DNA of 64,000 nt. Source: Anseranas semipalmata (Eukaryota > Chordata > Aves > Anseriformes > Anseranatidae). The stretch is from assembly GCA_013399115.1 (NCBI GenBank), contig VXAA01001876.1, positions 192,689 to 256,688 on the forward strand. Reading direction: 5' to 3'. Positions within the stretch are counted from its first letter, which is position 1. Each line of letters starts with the position of its first letter. Shown here in pieces: positions 1 through 14,100 of the stretch. The notes under the pieces are model-generated. The model ran no database searches. It had not been told where the DNA came from and was given only the letters and a program-made list of their open reading frames with translations. The translations under genes were made by a program, and so were the position numbers.

Positions 1-3000
1 CATTATTTATTAGTTTCATTAACGTTAGATCCCTGGGGGAGTTGAATAACTTGAGGTTTATATTATTGTATTTTCATACCTACTTTATTCTTGTTCTGTA
101 TCAATTTCTAAGGAGAACAATATAACAAACTCACTTTATTAGTTATGTAGGAAAAGACTGCAAAGAATCTAATCTAAAGGCATAGGGGAACTTAGTCTTC
201 TCTCAGAGTAAGAGAAGAAGGGTTTCAAAATGTATGATTTCCATTATATGAACTGTTTTGTATCAATAAAATGAAGCTTCTTAAAAGCAAGAATAAAGTT
301 TTTCCCTCCCTGCATCTTGTTTGTAACAGTGAAATGATAGGCTTGATTCACGGTTGCTCTTTCCCAATGAATGAAACCCCATGAAAAGTACATGCACATT
401 TTTTACTAAGGTTACATTTATAAATGAGTTCAACACATGACTGATACTTTAATCCATGGTTAATCTACTTCTCTAGATCCTTTAAGAGTCCAACAACTCA
501 ATAGATAGTTTATAACCATCTAGAGTACATTAATCTCTGTAACATGGCTATAACATCTGTTAATCATTTGTTACCCTCTTGTACACCATTTATAAATGCA
601 ACCTTTACATAGAGTTTGACTGAAATATTTTGTGTTTGTACAACACGTTCCTTTCAAGGAATGCAAAGCACTTTGTAAGCATCATTTAGTTGAGGTTTAT
701 TACTCCCACATGTTATGGGTGAGCTGTATCCTCATTTTAACAACAGACTAAGAAATAGGGTTACATCCATACTGGAAGAAGGAAGTGGCACTTGTGAGCT
801 ACATCAAATCAGCAGACTCCTGTATCCCACAGACTTCCTGTACAAATTACTGCCTGTAACTAGTACCACACAGTGTCCATATTGTGCTTCTCAAGCCTCA
901 TGCCTAGGCATGAAACTTAGGGTCTTGCAACCCCATTCTTAAGCTAAACATCAATAGATGCAAGCCTTCCAAGGTATGGTCAGCAGGCCCTCAGGAAGAT
1001 CTACTTGAAACCTGGGTCTGCATGGGCTTGTGTCTCCCTGCCCTTAGCCCTCCCAGCCAGCAGGCAGAGGTGAAACTGCCTTTGCCCACGGACATTCTTT
1101 AAAGTATGAGTGGGATTTGAAGCTTGGGTTGGAGTCTTGCCTCAGAAGGAACTTGCATTTTCAAGCATGGATGTTTACATGTGTGGTGTGTGGTGTGTGC
1201 CCTTGGTCCTTACAGTGGGCATGGAAGCACACTTACCTTTCATTTCTGCAATAACCCAAGTCTCACTGCTTTTTATGATGCAGCAGAGAAAGGTGTGATA
1301 AGACCAAACACAAAGATCAGTCTTTCTTGCTCCATCTCAACCACAAACCAGTTCTGGCTCCCTGAACAGGCATCATGTTGTACAAAGAGGGTAACTCCAT
1401 GAGTTCCTGTACTCCTGTTTCTTCAGCCATGCCCATGCCATTTTCTGGGCTCAGTGGGACAGTGCAATCTTTGTAACTTCTCCTTGTTATTTCCATTAAC
1501 AAGGACCTCCATTTTGCAAACCACTGTTTGATCTATCCATCACCTTTCATCTTCCCCCCATCCTGGACACCATGCATTTCTATACTTCTTATTGATCCCA
1601 CAGTCTTTGCTAACCACAAACAAAACTTGAGGATGTTTTCTGTTTGATCTTGAGCAAAGCCAGTCAACAAGCTTCTGGTGGAAGATGTGTTAAAGTTCAA
1701 AATACAGTACAAGAGCTAAGCTATTCAGAAAGTGAGGAATTCAAATAAGGGTGATTGTACTGATTGCCAATCTCTACTCAGCTCATTTCCAGTTCCTTGG
1801 ATGTATATCTGCCTTCTCACGTGTGACAGGATATTTTACTGACTGTCTTACACATAAGCCTCCTATTCTTCTGAAACCGAGACATATTTTATACCATTTT
1901 CTGCCTAAAAAAATAATATCCAATGCTTTTTTTGGATCTCTTTTTTGTATTTAGAATGAGTCAAAAGGCTACACCAGAATAAATTTAGAGAGAGTGAATT
2001 TGATAAATACACCTGGCCCGAAAGGGTTCCTGAAAGGGTTCCCCAGCCGTGGAAACAGTTGCAGCAAAGTGAAGCCGGCTCCAAAGTATCATGAGTGCCT
2101 TGCAGTGGTTACTTTACCTCGGTGACCCCTTAATGAGGCAGGATTTGCAATTTGTGGAATTGGAAGGAGAAGCTGTTCAAGCGGGTGACCCAGGGAGCAC
2201 ACAGCCTCCCTCTGTGAGATTCTCAACCACAGCTTCAGAGGAAATAGCCCTGAAGGTACCTATTCACACTCAGCCAACCTGGAGCAGCTCGCTGATCCCA
2301 CCATGAAGCTGTGGGAGCTGCGTAACTGCTCCTGCTCAGGAAGGTTTAGTTCCAGGGAGCAAAATTAATACTGATCTCAGCCCTGCACATTTATCCTCAG
2401 CACCATATCACTCCCTGAACCAAGTCCAGTGGGATTGCTTAAGGCAGCCCAAAGTTTGCTCACTAAAACCAACCTGTGATGTATGTGCCTTGCAGACTGC
2501 TGCCTGTTATAGGCAGATCTGAGCTAGCTGAAAACAATCTAGCCATAATAGCAGAGCACTAAGCAACAAAAACAAATGCTGTTTCTTCCACAACTCTAGA
2601 TCTTTTCCCTCTTTTTTTCTTACCTGTTGGGGCAGACATTTGTTGAAGGATTCCCTTGGTACATCATACTGCAACCTCACCATGCAGTGATGGCCCCTCG
2701 GATTGTGATGTACCTTACCCATGGCCACTCTCCCAGGTGTCTGACTTTATGATACCAGCTTTTCAGTTTAGTCAGCATTGTGTTCTCTTTTTGCAGAAAA
2801 GAGACTCAGGCCTCCACTTGAGCTTATTTACCATTTACTTTCCTACCAGATCAAAGCATCACTTCTGTAGACCTTTCATATCTACACAAATACACACCTT
2901 ATCACCAAAACAACTTGGATACTGAGGAGTACCCAAACGGTAGTTTTAAGAAACATTGTTTTCCAACTAATCAATTGAACAAGCACTGTTGGGCACCTGC

Positions 3001-6000
3001 CCAACTGGGAATAAATAAATAAAAAAATAAATAATTATCTCCCGTCTCTTGTAGAATTTCTCCTTTAATGGGAAACAGAACATTTACTCATGTCCTCTGG
3101 TTCTTTTAATGCAACTATCATGGTTAGAGTAGGATAATGCACATCTCTCACTTCTCTTTTTTTTTTTTCTCTGAAAGAAAGTCAGAAATCTCCTAAGGTA
3201 GTAAACAGTATGACAGCAGGAACTCTTTAGCACAGTACTGTACCCCATTGAGAGCTATGTTATTTTCTCCAGTTACTAGGGTCCTCTTCTCCTCCACAGA
3301 GGCTCCTTGATTTAACTACTTGTAAATATAAATGCAGGTACTTTGTTCCTGTAGCATGACAAGTGTCACCAGCTCTCATTTACTATTAACAGGTATATCC
3401 CATGCAGACATTCTTTGAATGACTAACTCATCATTGTAGAGCCTAAAATTTCCTGTTTATTTAATACTGCCTGTAACCTTATTTCAGAGCAAACGTCAGT
3501 GTTTCTGGTACAGATAGGCTTGCCTGAGTTTAGCTTAATAAGAAATGGTTCATTTTACTCCAGGCTGACAGTCCATTCTTTCTCCAGTTTGCAGTGTTCC
3601 CTGTTTCTCCAGTGATGGATTCCCCTGGGAGAACGGTGCTCTTACACAGCCATAGAAGATGGGTTTGCAAGGGATCAAAAAAGCCTGCTATTGCACCCTT
3701 CTGCCTCAGGAAGAGTGAACTGTTTCAGACCATACCTGAGCTGTCTCCCTTGATCTTGTCCTCACTGCCAATACACATACAGTTGGTACTGGCAATCTCT
3801 TACAAAGATCTGTGATCCACTGAACTTGGTGCATCTTACTTACCAGCTCTTACTGCTGTTTGTTAGTGGAGTTTGCCAGTGTGCATGCAGCCCTAGGGGA
3901 TGGTTTTTGAGGACTCTGTGTCCTGCCCACCTTGAAAAACCTGTAGTCCAGTTTAAGCAGCTTTCCTTGTGTTTTTGCTTTGTCCACAGCTAGTTCTCTG
4001 CCTTGCATTAATTTGTGCACAAGTATTGTACCCCAAGCCCTTGTCACCCTCTGGTTCTCTTGTCAAGAGCTCCACAAAATCAGTGTTGGTTATGCAGCCT
4101 TACTATGATTATATACATTCCACCTTTCCTCTCTGTTCTGAACTCCCTGTCTGAAAATATTACTTCATTTTTATTTATTTATTTATTTATTTCTGCAGAA
4201 TGTAGCTCTCTCCAAATGTCTATACCATCGTATGATATTTAGCGTCCTTTCTCCAGGTTATCTGAAACCATTTAAAACATGCAGTTCCTTAGAGATGGCT
4301 ATTTTCAGAAAGAAAGCTTCCTCTAAGTGCCTTCTTTTTTTGCTTGTAGATACATATAGGACAATTAGCTGTATAAAGCTTCTTCATTTTCCTCCCACAC
4401 TTCTGTCTGCACTCAGCTCTGGTGAAGACATCCATTGCTCCATGCTGCTACAGTGGGTATTTTCTAGTCCTTGAACTCTTGGTAGTCCAGATTGCCAAGG
4501 AGCCTGGCCAAGACGTCCTTCCTGCAGGACTAGAGACCCCAGTGGTCAGCACTGCATAACACATGTCCTTGAATAACATGAGCTGTTCCAAATGTTTCTC
4601 ACAGGGTAAGTATAAAAGTTACACGTCCCCACATTATCCTCTTCTCGAGAGAGATGAAAATCCCTTGTCCCTCTACAACTGTCTGAAAGCCACTTAAATC
4701 TCCATGCTTCAGATCCATGTCCTTGCCTGAAATCTGAACAGACTGTTGAGAATACCAGCATAACAAGAGGACACAAATCCCTCCCTTGCTTTGATGTGCA
4801 AACTGTCACAGACTGGGCATTTAGCTTTGGATTGCAGCTGGTGCAGCTGGGGGAAGCAAGGAGAAAGGGACTTTGTGCTTGCTGATGTATAGAATGTTCT
4901 CTGGCTGTCTTGAAGAAGCCAAGGAGCTGCATGGAGACAGTAGGTTGCCAGATTCCTTACCTAAAAGAAATACTGGGTTGTTTCCTTGTAGTAACTTTGC
5001 AGTCACCTTGTAACACTTCCTTTCAGGTGTGGCTTCCCTGACTCAGCCAGCCTGTCCAGCTTGGAAAGATCCTCGTCCACCTGCCTGAGCCCAGGAGCCT
5101 AACCCTGCCTGATGTGACAGGGTCCTGCACTGCCTTTCCTTCCCTGGAAAGAAGGTAGCTCAGCAATTTTATTTTATTTTATTTAATTATTTATTTATTT
5201 CCCCTTAAAGGGGATATGCATAACTGTAAGGGGAAAACTAGTTCCAGGGAACATATGACAGCATCTCTCAGAACGAGGAGCAAAATACTGAACAGACACA
5301 GCATGCATTTGGCCTTCTTGCAATGCCTATTATTGCCAATTACTGCTGAACAAAACCAGAGAAAGACCTCTGGAGGGCAGCCATACATTTTCAGCTTGCT
5401 CTTGAAGGTCTTGCAGTATTTTGGCTTCTCTTTGATCTTTATGGAGCCCAGAAGAGCCGAGTGTGCAGAAGTTATGTATTCAATATGTACATGAACTTTA
5501 AGCTCTCTAAAGGAGAATGCTACAGATTATTTCTTTTGGAAAGATGACTTTGTCCTCAGTGTCCTCAACTTCTTAAATCATTTTATTTGTACATTTTGTT
5601 CTATTTTGCCCATCTTGTGGTCCATCTCACACTTAAGTCATATAAATGCTGGTTAATCCCACTGTGGACAAACCGAAGACTCAGTTGTATGCATCTCCCA
5701 CAGATTCTTAATGTCCCTTAATTTACTGCATGTGCCTCTGACAGCTCCTTTCTCTCAGTTACAGTCACTTGGAAATTAATTTAATAAAAAAATACTACTA
5801 ATAATAATCCAAACAGCTTGTGAAGTTACACTAGCCATGAAATATCTTTTCTACAATGTGTTTCAAGCACATATTTTTCTTACCATCAACTTCATACCAG
5901 CATGTGCCAGTGGTGAAAGGGTTCTGATTTTTTGCAGCTAACTTTCCAGCAGGAGAGAAATCAGTGACACAGAGCTGAAATCAAGGAGTCTAATGCTCAG

Positions 6001-9000
6001 AGTTCATGGTATACAACCCTGGTAGGACAACACAGAGGAGATAGCTTAACAGACAAGAAGATTTTCCAAAAGCCAAAATTGTCTTCAGTGCTAGGACAAA
6101 GTACTTGGAAATCTTTATCACAATGATGTTGCATTAGGTACAGTACTAACATGCTCGAGGAACATACAAGGTAGCAAGAAGACTTCTAGTTGCTGCTCAA
6201 GGCAGTGTTCAGCATCAAGTGATACAGGTGAGTCAGCTGGCTTTCAAACAGAAAAGACAGAGCTAAAGATCTGTCGCAGAGAGTGAAAGTGTAATTAAAA
6301 CTTTGCTCTAGAATGGTTAGTGTTCCAGTCAATGCAGGACACATCTTCACACTCACCTCACTTCTGAGATCAAAATGCCTTTGCTATTCAGTACTTGAAT
6401 GCATGGCAGCCTCTTCTGCAGCTCTGCACAGACAAGCTGCAAGTAGAAGGACATCAGGAAGGAAATATTTGGAAAATCAGAGACGAGCTTCAATTTAGGG
6501 GGGTGATTTTTTAAAATGGAAAAGTAAACTTAAGACTAATTTGCATATATAATATATATTTTGCATAACAAGAACAGCAACAGCAACTGGAAACCAAATA
6601 CAAAATTAAAATGTTTGATAAGATCATTAAAAAAAATATTATCAAATTTATTTTTTTTTAATAATGATATTGCAAGTGTCTGGTCACTAACACCACGTGC
6701 TCTATATTTCCAGCTAAAGTACACAGAAAACTCTCTGGAACATCATTGCTGACATGATTCTCACACCTTATACCTTCCAAATAATTATATAGATCACGAT
6801 CTGTCCTTAAAATATGCTTTGTGGGATCCACAAATAATTAAGTCACCTGACTGACAACGTTCTATGGTACATTATGGTATGAAGCAAACATTGTTTTAAG
6901 ACCACGATGAAGTTTCATGCTTGCAGTTTGATTTCCAGCAGTGCACATTCCACCTTGAGTTAGTTTTCAGCCACTTGCCAAAAAAGAAAAATAAGCTGCT
7001 GCATTTGGATATGGAGTGTGAAATCACCCGGATGGGGGTAATGTGAGTGCACATAATTGTACACCTGTTTGTTATTTCTGAGGAGCTAACCTGTTCATGC
7101 TACAATTAGGTACAGTGTAAATCATGAAGACAGAAAACACATTCAATCAGTTGGACATGGTGACAGAAAAAAAAAATCAGATTTCATGGCTTGATAGAAA
7201 AATCACATTAGGGTCTAAATGAGTTATTTCTATGACTCAAATAAATTATCATCCAGACTTATGTAGGTATTAACAGGGAGAACATTCTGGGGAGACAGAC
7301 TTATATACTCCTGGGGAAGGGAGGTGTAAATCACTGCTGTCAAGGATACAGGGGCTTAGCACTGGGAGTTGCTCTTAGGTAGGGAAATGTACTTCTATGG
7401 GGGAGGCCAATGAGAAATTTCCTTGGTGTGAATGGTACCAAATGTGGTGCATTTTCTGGACATAAGCCTACAAAGCATCCATTTGCAGTGTCAAAAGATG
7501 ATTTGCTGGCATCACATTGGCAACCCTGTGCTTTGAAGATAAATGTAAGCCAAGGCTATGGCAACAGCCTTCAGCACCATGTCAATAACACAAAGGGAGT
7601 TTGCACTGCAGAGTTTTGGTGCAAGAGGAAAATAAAAGTGAGCTTTAAACACTCCTGTGGAGTTTAAAACATGACTGTTCATTACGGGCAACCTCAAACA
7701 CCAGTGGCCTGGTGTTACTCTGATGCTGGCTGCTTGCAATGGTACCATTCCCTTTCTTGATGGCTGCTGCCTCACAATATTCACCGTTGTGTTGTTGCAT
7801 GATAGATTTTGTCAGGGCAAGGCACCTGCATGCTTTGGCTTCCAAAATACACAGTACATCTGCGAGAAGGTGCCTCACTGTCTCACCACTTTTGCTCAAG
7901 TGAGAATATGTAATGCATGGCAAGCAACTGATTTTGCAGCCTTCTGCAGCCTTGGGAAAAAAATCACACTTTAACCATACAATTTTGAAACTCTAACAAC
8001 AGGAAATCTCCTATGGTGCCTCAAAGTTTTTCATTAGAACAGTAAAACAGCTTTTCTGTGTGAATACATAGCTGTTAGGTAAAGTGCTCATTTCATGTAG
8101 CTGTATGTCCTGAAACAATGACTTACAATGATCAGCAACAAGTATTATGTTACAACAAGCACTGACTAACATTTTTACATATAGCTTTTAGCTCAGCAAG
8201 TCCCAGGCATTATTCTGATTGCATAGGACTTTATTCAAAGCCCCCTGAAAGCAAGCAGCAGTACTTCACTGGCTGCAATAGGCCTTGGATCAAGCACATA
8301 ACCTGCCAAGTGCCGAGCACGCTTCCGATCTCCTTTCTGTAATAGTTTATCAGGTGCAAGGCCAGTGAAGTCCATGGTAGCTCAGCTATGTAAAATGAGT
8401 AGAAGATGAGCACAGGAGCAAGGACATGCTGTGTTTTTTAGGAAATCATCAATCATTTAACTCATTCTAACATATTTAAATTTACTTTGATTTGGAACGG
8501 CTCCAAGCCAAAAGACTATGGCGCATAGCCAACAACTTAAATATCTCTTAAGGCCATAAATATGATCTTCTGTCATTGCATGTATCAACTATTAGTGTCA
8601 ATTCCACTTAGACATGCTTTTTGAGGAAGTAGATGGTCCAGATAAGTATTCTCCTCTACTGTATCTTCAACCTTACAGCATTTGGACTCTTGTGGAAACA
8701 AGTCTTCCTTTGTCAGTAATAGGAGTGTGTTTATATATCAGCAAGGGGCGACCTCAGCACTTATAAATCTTGCATAATCACTTCCTGTTCCAAGCAGTGT
8801 GGAGTGTCATCTTTGTCATGACAAATGAGAATAAACTGATGAATCCAAGAGATGATCACAGCAGAACTGGCGGAGGGGTGACTTTGGAGCTTTATTACAT
8901 CACGCTTCCTAAGCAGTTCTAAATATCCAAGGTATGAAACAAGATAGATTTAATGATGCTTTATCAGGATATTAAAAGATGAATTAACTTATTTATTAAC

Positions 9001-11169
9001 TTAAGGCTTTTTAACAACATCTTAATGTGCTGTAAGTAAGACATAGGATGATCAGTGTTAATTCTCCTACAGCTGAGAATATGAAGTAAGTGTCAGATCA
9101 GACTGTCTCTGGAGCATATGCTGCTAGTCCTCTAACAGGAGGAGTTGCCTCTCTTTGGAAGGAAAACAGTGGAATAGTGGATTAGGATGGCTGAGCTGCA
9201 GTTTACAGAGTTTATCTAGGATAAAAACTAACAGAGCCGGTGAATCTGCTTAAAAAGAGAACATGTAGACTATTTGTTCATCAGGCTAGCTTTGTGATAC
9301 CAGCCTCTCTACATCTGTGGAGTATGGCCTTGTGTTGGCCAGTCTTCTTCTCAGGGGCAGCAGGATGCTGGCCACCTCAGTGCAGCTGGGACTGTGCCTG
9401 TTTCTCTGTCTCTAAAGGAACTACCGTGCTTTCAGCAGTCTGCTACAATAATAAACACTGAGATGGATGGTGGGAGTGGTGAAACAAACAGCTGCACTTT
9501 CTGCTAAGTTCATTTTGAGACTCTTTGCAGACCGAATATTTTTTATTTCATTTTAATTTTGAAACCACAACTTCAGCAAAGTCAACATGGGAATTGTGAG
9601 CCTGATGAAACAAGTGTTAATTTGGTAAATTCTTGTACAAGATCCTCTTTCATGATTAGTAACTGAGGTGTGGACACCAGGCCGCCTTGAAGGGGTGTGT
9701 CTGTCACCATTAACAAGATTAGAGCACACAGGCTTTGAACACAGAGGAAAACTGATCTCCTAGTGTAGCTTGATGCCTTCAACACAATTTCCAAGGAATC
9801 AGCACATCAGTAAGCAAAACAGAGCAAATACAGGGTAGCTGAAACAGTACATAAAAGAGCAGGAGAGCAGACAAGACTCAAAGCTTCTTTCTACCCAGCA
9901 GTCATGATTCTGCAGGGCAGAGGGAAGGACAAATGGATGAGCCCTTCCCACAGAGAAAAAAACTCCTTATGCCTTACAGGTTGACAAGAGCCCAGAGTCA
10001 GGACAAGAAGAGAGGGACTGCATTATAATTTTTGCCTTTTGAAGCTGTAATGGTCATTGCACAAACTGGTGGACAAAATTAAATAGTTCAGATAATTTTC
10101 TAAGGTGTAGAATGCTCATATCTTCCCATTTGTTTCCAGGAAAAAGATACAACAGGAGATTGCATGCTTGAAAAACAAACAAACAAACAAACAAAACTTC
10201 TAGTGACGTAAACTAGCAACAAACTCAACTCCAAAATGTTAAAAAAAAAAAAAAAAAGTTATTCCCCAGAAAATCTGAAGGAAATACAGTTGGGTTCTAC
10301 TTTCTATGGGTAAGACTGCTGTGTAGCTTGGCAAACCCAGACAGACATAGGTGCAAGTCTAGCTGCCAGAAGCAGCAGAATCACTGAAGGTGATCTTTGA
10401 TACTTAGCACCTATGGAGACCCTTTTTGTTATATGCAATTTGGATATGGAAACCACTTCCATCTGAAATGGGAGTCTGCCATTCTTTCTTCTTACACTGT
10501 CAGTGTCTACGGTAAATATTGCAAAAGCACAAAGAGAGAGAGAGAGATTCTTTTAAAACTCCTTATATCAAATATATTTCAACCTGAATGAAACTGTACC
10601 TGGCAGAGGGAGAAAAAGCTGGATGCAGGAGGATGAAAAGTGGACATTTATGAAATGTCCTGAAACATTCAGTTCTGAGAGAGCAAAGTGATTTATGTTT
10701 ACTCCTTTCTTTTTTTTTTTTTTTCAACGCTTTTCTCTCTAAATCTCTTCATTGTCTAAGTCCAGTAGGTTCTCAGTGTCAGACTGACATAATGATAGCT
10801 TTGCTTTGTCAAGAGAGAGAAAACAGTTTGCTACATGCTTGCCTGACACTCCTCATTATCATCTGTGCAAAACGAACACTGAAAGAGAAGAAGAAATAAG
10901 AAAAACTAACTCCCTCTTCCTGGAGTCATTCATCAAGAGCTTTAGTAGCAAGTGTTCCCAAACTTGCAACACAACCTCTTGAAACAAGAGCTGACTTCTT
11001 GCTAAATTCCAATATTAGTCACAGTTCTGCGGTCACAGCTCTTTGTTTTTAAATAGAAACCTTTCTCATGGCTGTGACAAGTTACTTTGTGGAGGTAAGA
11101 AAGGAAGGCACGGGAGTTTAGGCTGCTGTTTGCCGTCCTCTGTCACAGGTGACCACAGAATGAGGCAGA
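1..11169. other. Non-coding stretch, no gene recognised
   Basis: No open frame here looks like a conserved protein and none exceeds about 130 codons. The sequence is AT-leaning and appears single-copy. It holds only small simple repeats: an (AAAT)n-like run at 3011-3036, (TTTA)n at 4168-4192 and about 5167-5200, (CAAA)n at 10171-10197, and a 17-base A run at 10241-10257. The segment around 630-780 faintly resembles an ancient MIR-type SINE, too weakly to annotate. Short exons of a large gene, or a non-coding RNA, cannot be excluded from sequence alone. Confidence 0.6.
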
Positions 11170-11194
11170 GGGCAGGGACACGGGGAGGGGGGGG
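11170..11194 (+). other. Putative G-quadruplex motif
   Basis: Four G-tracts of at least three bases (11170-11172, 11175-11177, 11182-11185 and 11187-11194) are separated by loops of two, four and one base. This satisfies the usual G3+N1-7 pattern. Such motifs can fold into a four-stranded structure on the plus strand. No promoter or gene is evident beside it, so a function is not implied. Confidence 0.6.
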
Positions 11195-14100
11195 AGGAAA
11201 AAAACAATCTCTACGAGGGCTGACAGACACAGGGCTTTCTGAAGGGTGAACAATGCAGGCAGTGTTACAGGCAAATGGGACCTTTCAACACCCTTGGAAA
11301 GGGGAAAACTTAAAAAATTAAACACTCTACAGTGGGTTCCTAGTGACTTACATTCACCACCAGTTATAGTCAAACAAGCCTGCTTGTATAAGCTTGTTAA
11401 TGGGGAGAAAAACATCTGATCAGTGTGGCATTTGAAGATGATTAATGAGAGGACTTCTGACAGGATAAACTTTCTCTGCTTTTATGTGTTCTTGGCTTTA
11501 AGCAGCACCTGCTCACTTGCAGTGACGCGCTATTGGGAGATCTGTCACTGGAGCTGGCTGCGTGCGTCAGCATGGCTTAGAGGGCTCCCGCATCTGACAA
11601 TGCAAAAAGATGCATTAACGTCCATAGTGACAGGCCGAAAGGGTTGAGGCTGCCAGGGCTCAGGGCAAGGGGCCAGCAGACATGCGCCCTGGCTTGCTGT
11701 GGCTGTGTGTAGTAGTCTTATAAAGGTTCATGTGAAATGTGCAATCTCAGCCCTGCTCCCTGTGGGCTGGTTTCACACCACCAGCCTTACCTGACTGCAG
11801 CAGCAAGGCTTCTTCAGACTCCTGGGGGTTGGATATCAAGCTGCTCTGTCAGTTAATCCATGCTGGAGCCCACTGGGAAGAAACCCTGTTCTGCTACAGG
11901 TAGTGGCCCTGTCACCCCAGTGTCAAAATATGTGTAAGTCCTCAATATTTTTACTCTGGTCTCTACAGTGCCCCTGATGACCCACGTACCCAGGTGAATT
12001 TCTGTGCCTCCTCATGCAGAGGAGACAGGATTCAGTCACACCCAGAGATACCTGGCTCTGTAAGGGCTCTTCTGTCTCCTGACAAGGGCATGTCATGTCT
12101 GTCTCATGTCTCAGAGCAAGGTGGGACCAGGAGAAGCATAGCTATACAACAGACTGTGATATAAATCCAAACTTCAAGAAAATTTTGATCAGAGCTCAGC
12201 AAGTTTGATAACAATTATTGAAAGCTACACCCAGAGCCATGCAAATATATCTGGCAGCTGTGCAATATAAACACCTCGTCTAAGAAAATGTGGCTGACAG
12301 AACAGCAAGGAGACTTCACGTCCCAGACTCCATTGCTCTGATCCCAGGGGACAGTGCACTCTCCTTCACCTGCCCATCAACAAGAGAAGCCAAAGGCTTC
12401 ACACCATCCCCACTCCCTCTTGGAGTGAATGACATCCTCCCAGATCTCGTTGTCACCAGGAGCCTGCTCAGGAGCTCTGGCTGCTGCTGCAGGAGTGACA
12501 GTGGCAATGATCTGCACTGCTAGCATGGCCTCTCCCTCTGACATGACCACCACCACCAGCTTGGACCACACCAGCACTGTCTTCTTTTGGCAGTACTGCA
12601 GTAATGTAAAAGAAATAAAAAATGAATTTCTCCAGGTGCAAATGTCTCATCTTCTTCAACCCTGGTAGCTTTCCACAAGGCACTTTGGAAGGTAGCACAA
12701 TCCTTGTCTTTCTTGTCTTCTTATCACCTTGCTCACATTTCTATGTAATAGTACTGAGGCAGGAGCTCAGGGTTCAGTACAAACATTCACAGGTTTGAGG
12801 CTCAAAGTGCATGTTAATCATGGTCCTTCCCTAAACATCATGAAGGATTACTGGTAGAAAATTCAGCAAAAGAGCATGAATGAGCATCTGCCAGCACCAA
12901 CCCTCACTCCTTATTGTTCCTGAAGAGTTAGCAAGATGGGCACCGTCAACACAGGCATTAGTGATTTTATTCTATCAGAATTCACTGCTTAGTTGTAAAA
13001 ACAAGTGGTTTGTGTCTCATTGTGTTATTCTAATTGTTTCCCCAAAGTGTATGTGTTTTATCTTACACATACTAAAAACTGAGCCAAACGTAAATGAGGA
13101 ATGATTAATACTGCTTGATTTAATAGAATAGGACAGTAGCTTTCACCAAGAAAACAGAGAGGCAAAAAACAATAAACATACTTTATTAGCAGCCAAATCT
13201 CTGCTTATCTACACTGGAACAATTAGCACTGATATGTGTACTTACCCTTAAGGCTCTGAAAGTAACTAGCCTGGTGTCAAGCCATGAAGAAGCAAAAAAA
13301 CAGTTGTTTGCTACTCAAAAAACTGAAAAAAAGAAGTAATTGAAAGATACAGTCAGATCACAGCCCAATGATTTTCGAACACCCACTACTGGCTTTGCAA
13401 AAAAGAAGCGGACAGAAGTAGCATAACTGCACTGTAAAATAACTGTACAGGCACAATGGTTTGAAGGCATCTCAACCTGTAACCATAGACTCTGAATCTT
13501 TTGCACAATATACTTCAACCACTTCTATATCTGGACTTTGGGATATAATCTGTCAGCTCATTAAAGGCTGTGGCAAAATTCACCTCTGAACATTGTGGAT
13601 TGTGCAGTTTCACTGCATAGTGAGGCAAATTCAAGAAAATTGAAAAAGATACATGTCTTCCTGCTCCAGATGTCTGCATGTCCTGCTGAGGAAAGCCATC
13701 CTGTAGCAGAGAGGCTCAGTAGACTGGGAGAAAAACAGGAGTGGGGATGGTGGGCATAACACGGTATGAACCAGGTTTACACCTTCAAAAATTGGCTGAA
13801 AGATTACTGCTCTAAGAGTACTCACAGAGCAACTCCATCATAACTTCTGAACTTGAGGAAGATTGCCTTTGAAACTCTGGTAGTTGACAGCCCCTGCCAC
13901 CCTGCTTGTTGTACAGAGTTCATAATTCATGGTGTGCTTGCCTGATGTTGCTTTGAGTAACAGAAGCAGCAGCAATTAAATATGTTTTAAATTTTAAGCA
14001 GTAGCATATTGAAGTTTCTACAAGTATAATTTATATGTCTGTAAGATTTCATTTAAAATCATGGTAAATTTCTTTAAAAGTTTCTTCATTTTGAAAATAT

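Noticed and set aside
630..780. Possible ancient MIR-type SINE
   Set aside because: Only short words (AAGCACTTTGTAAGCATCA-like and CTCATTTTAACA-like) fit; too diverged to support without a repeat-library search.
4546..4932. 128-codon minus-strand frame
   Set aside because: No motif or signal sequence, and the neighbouring DNA shows no exon structure.
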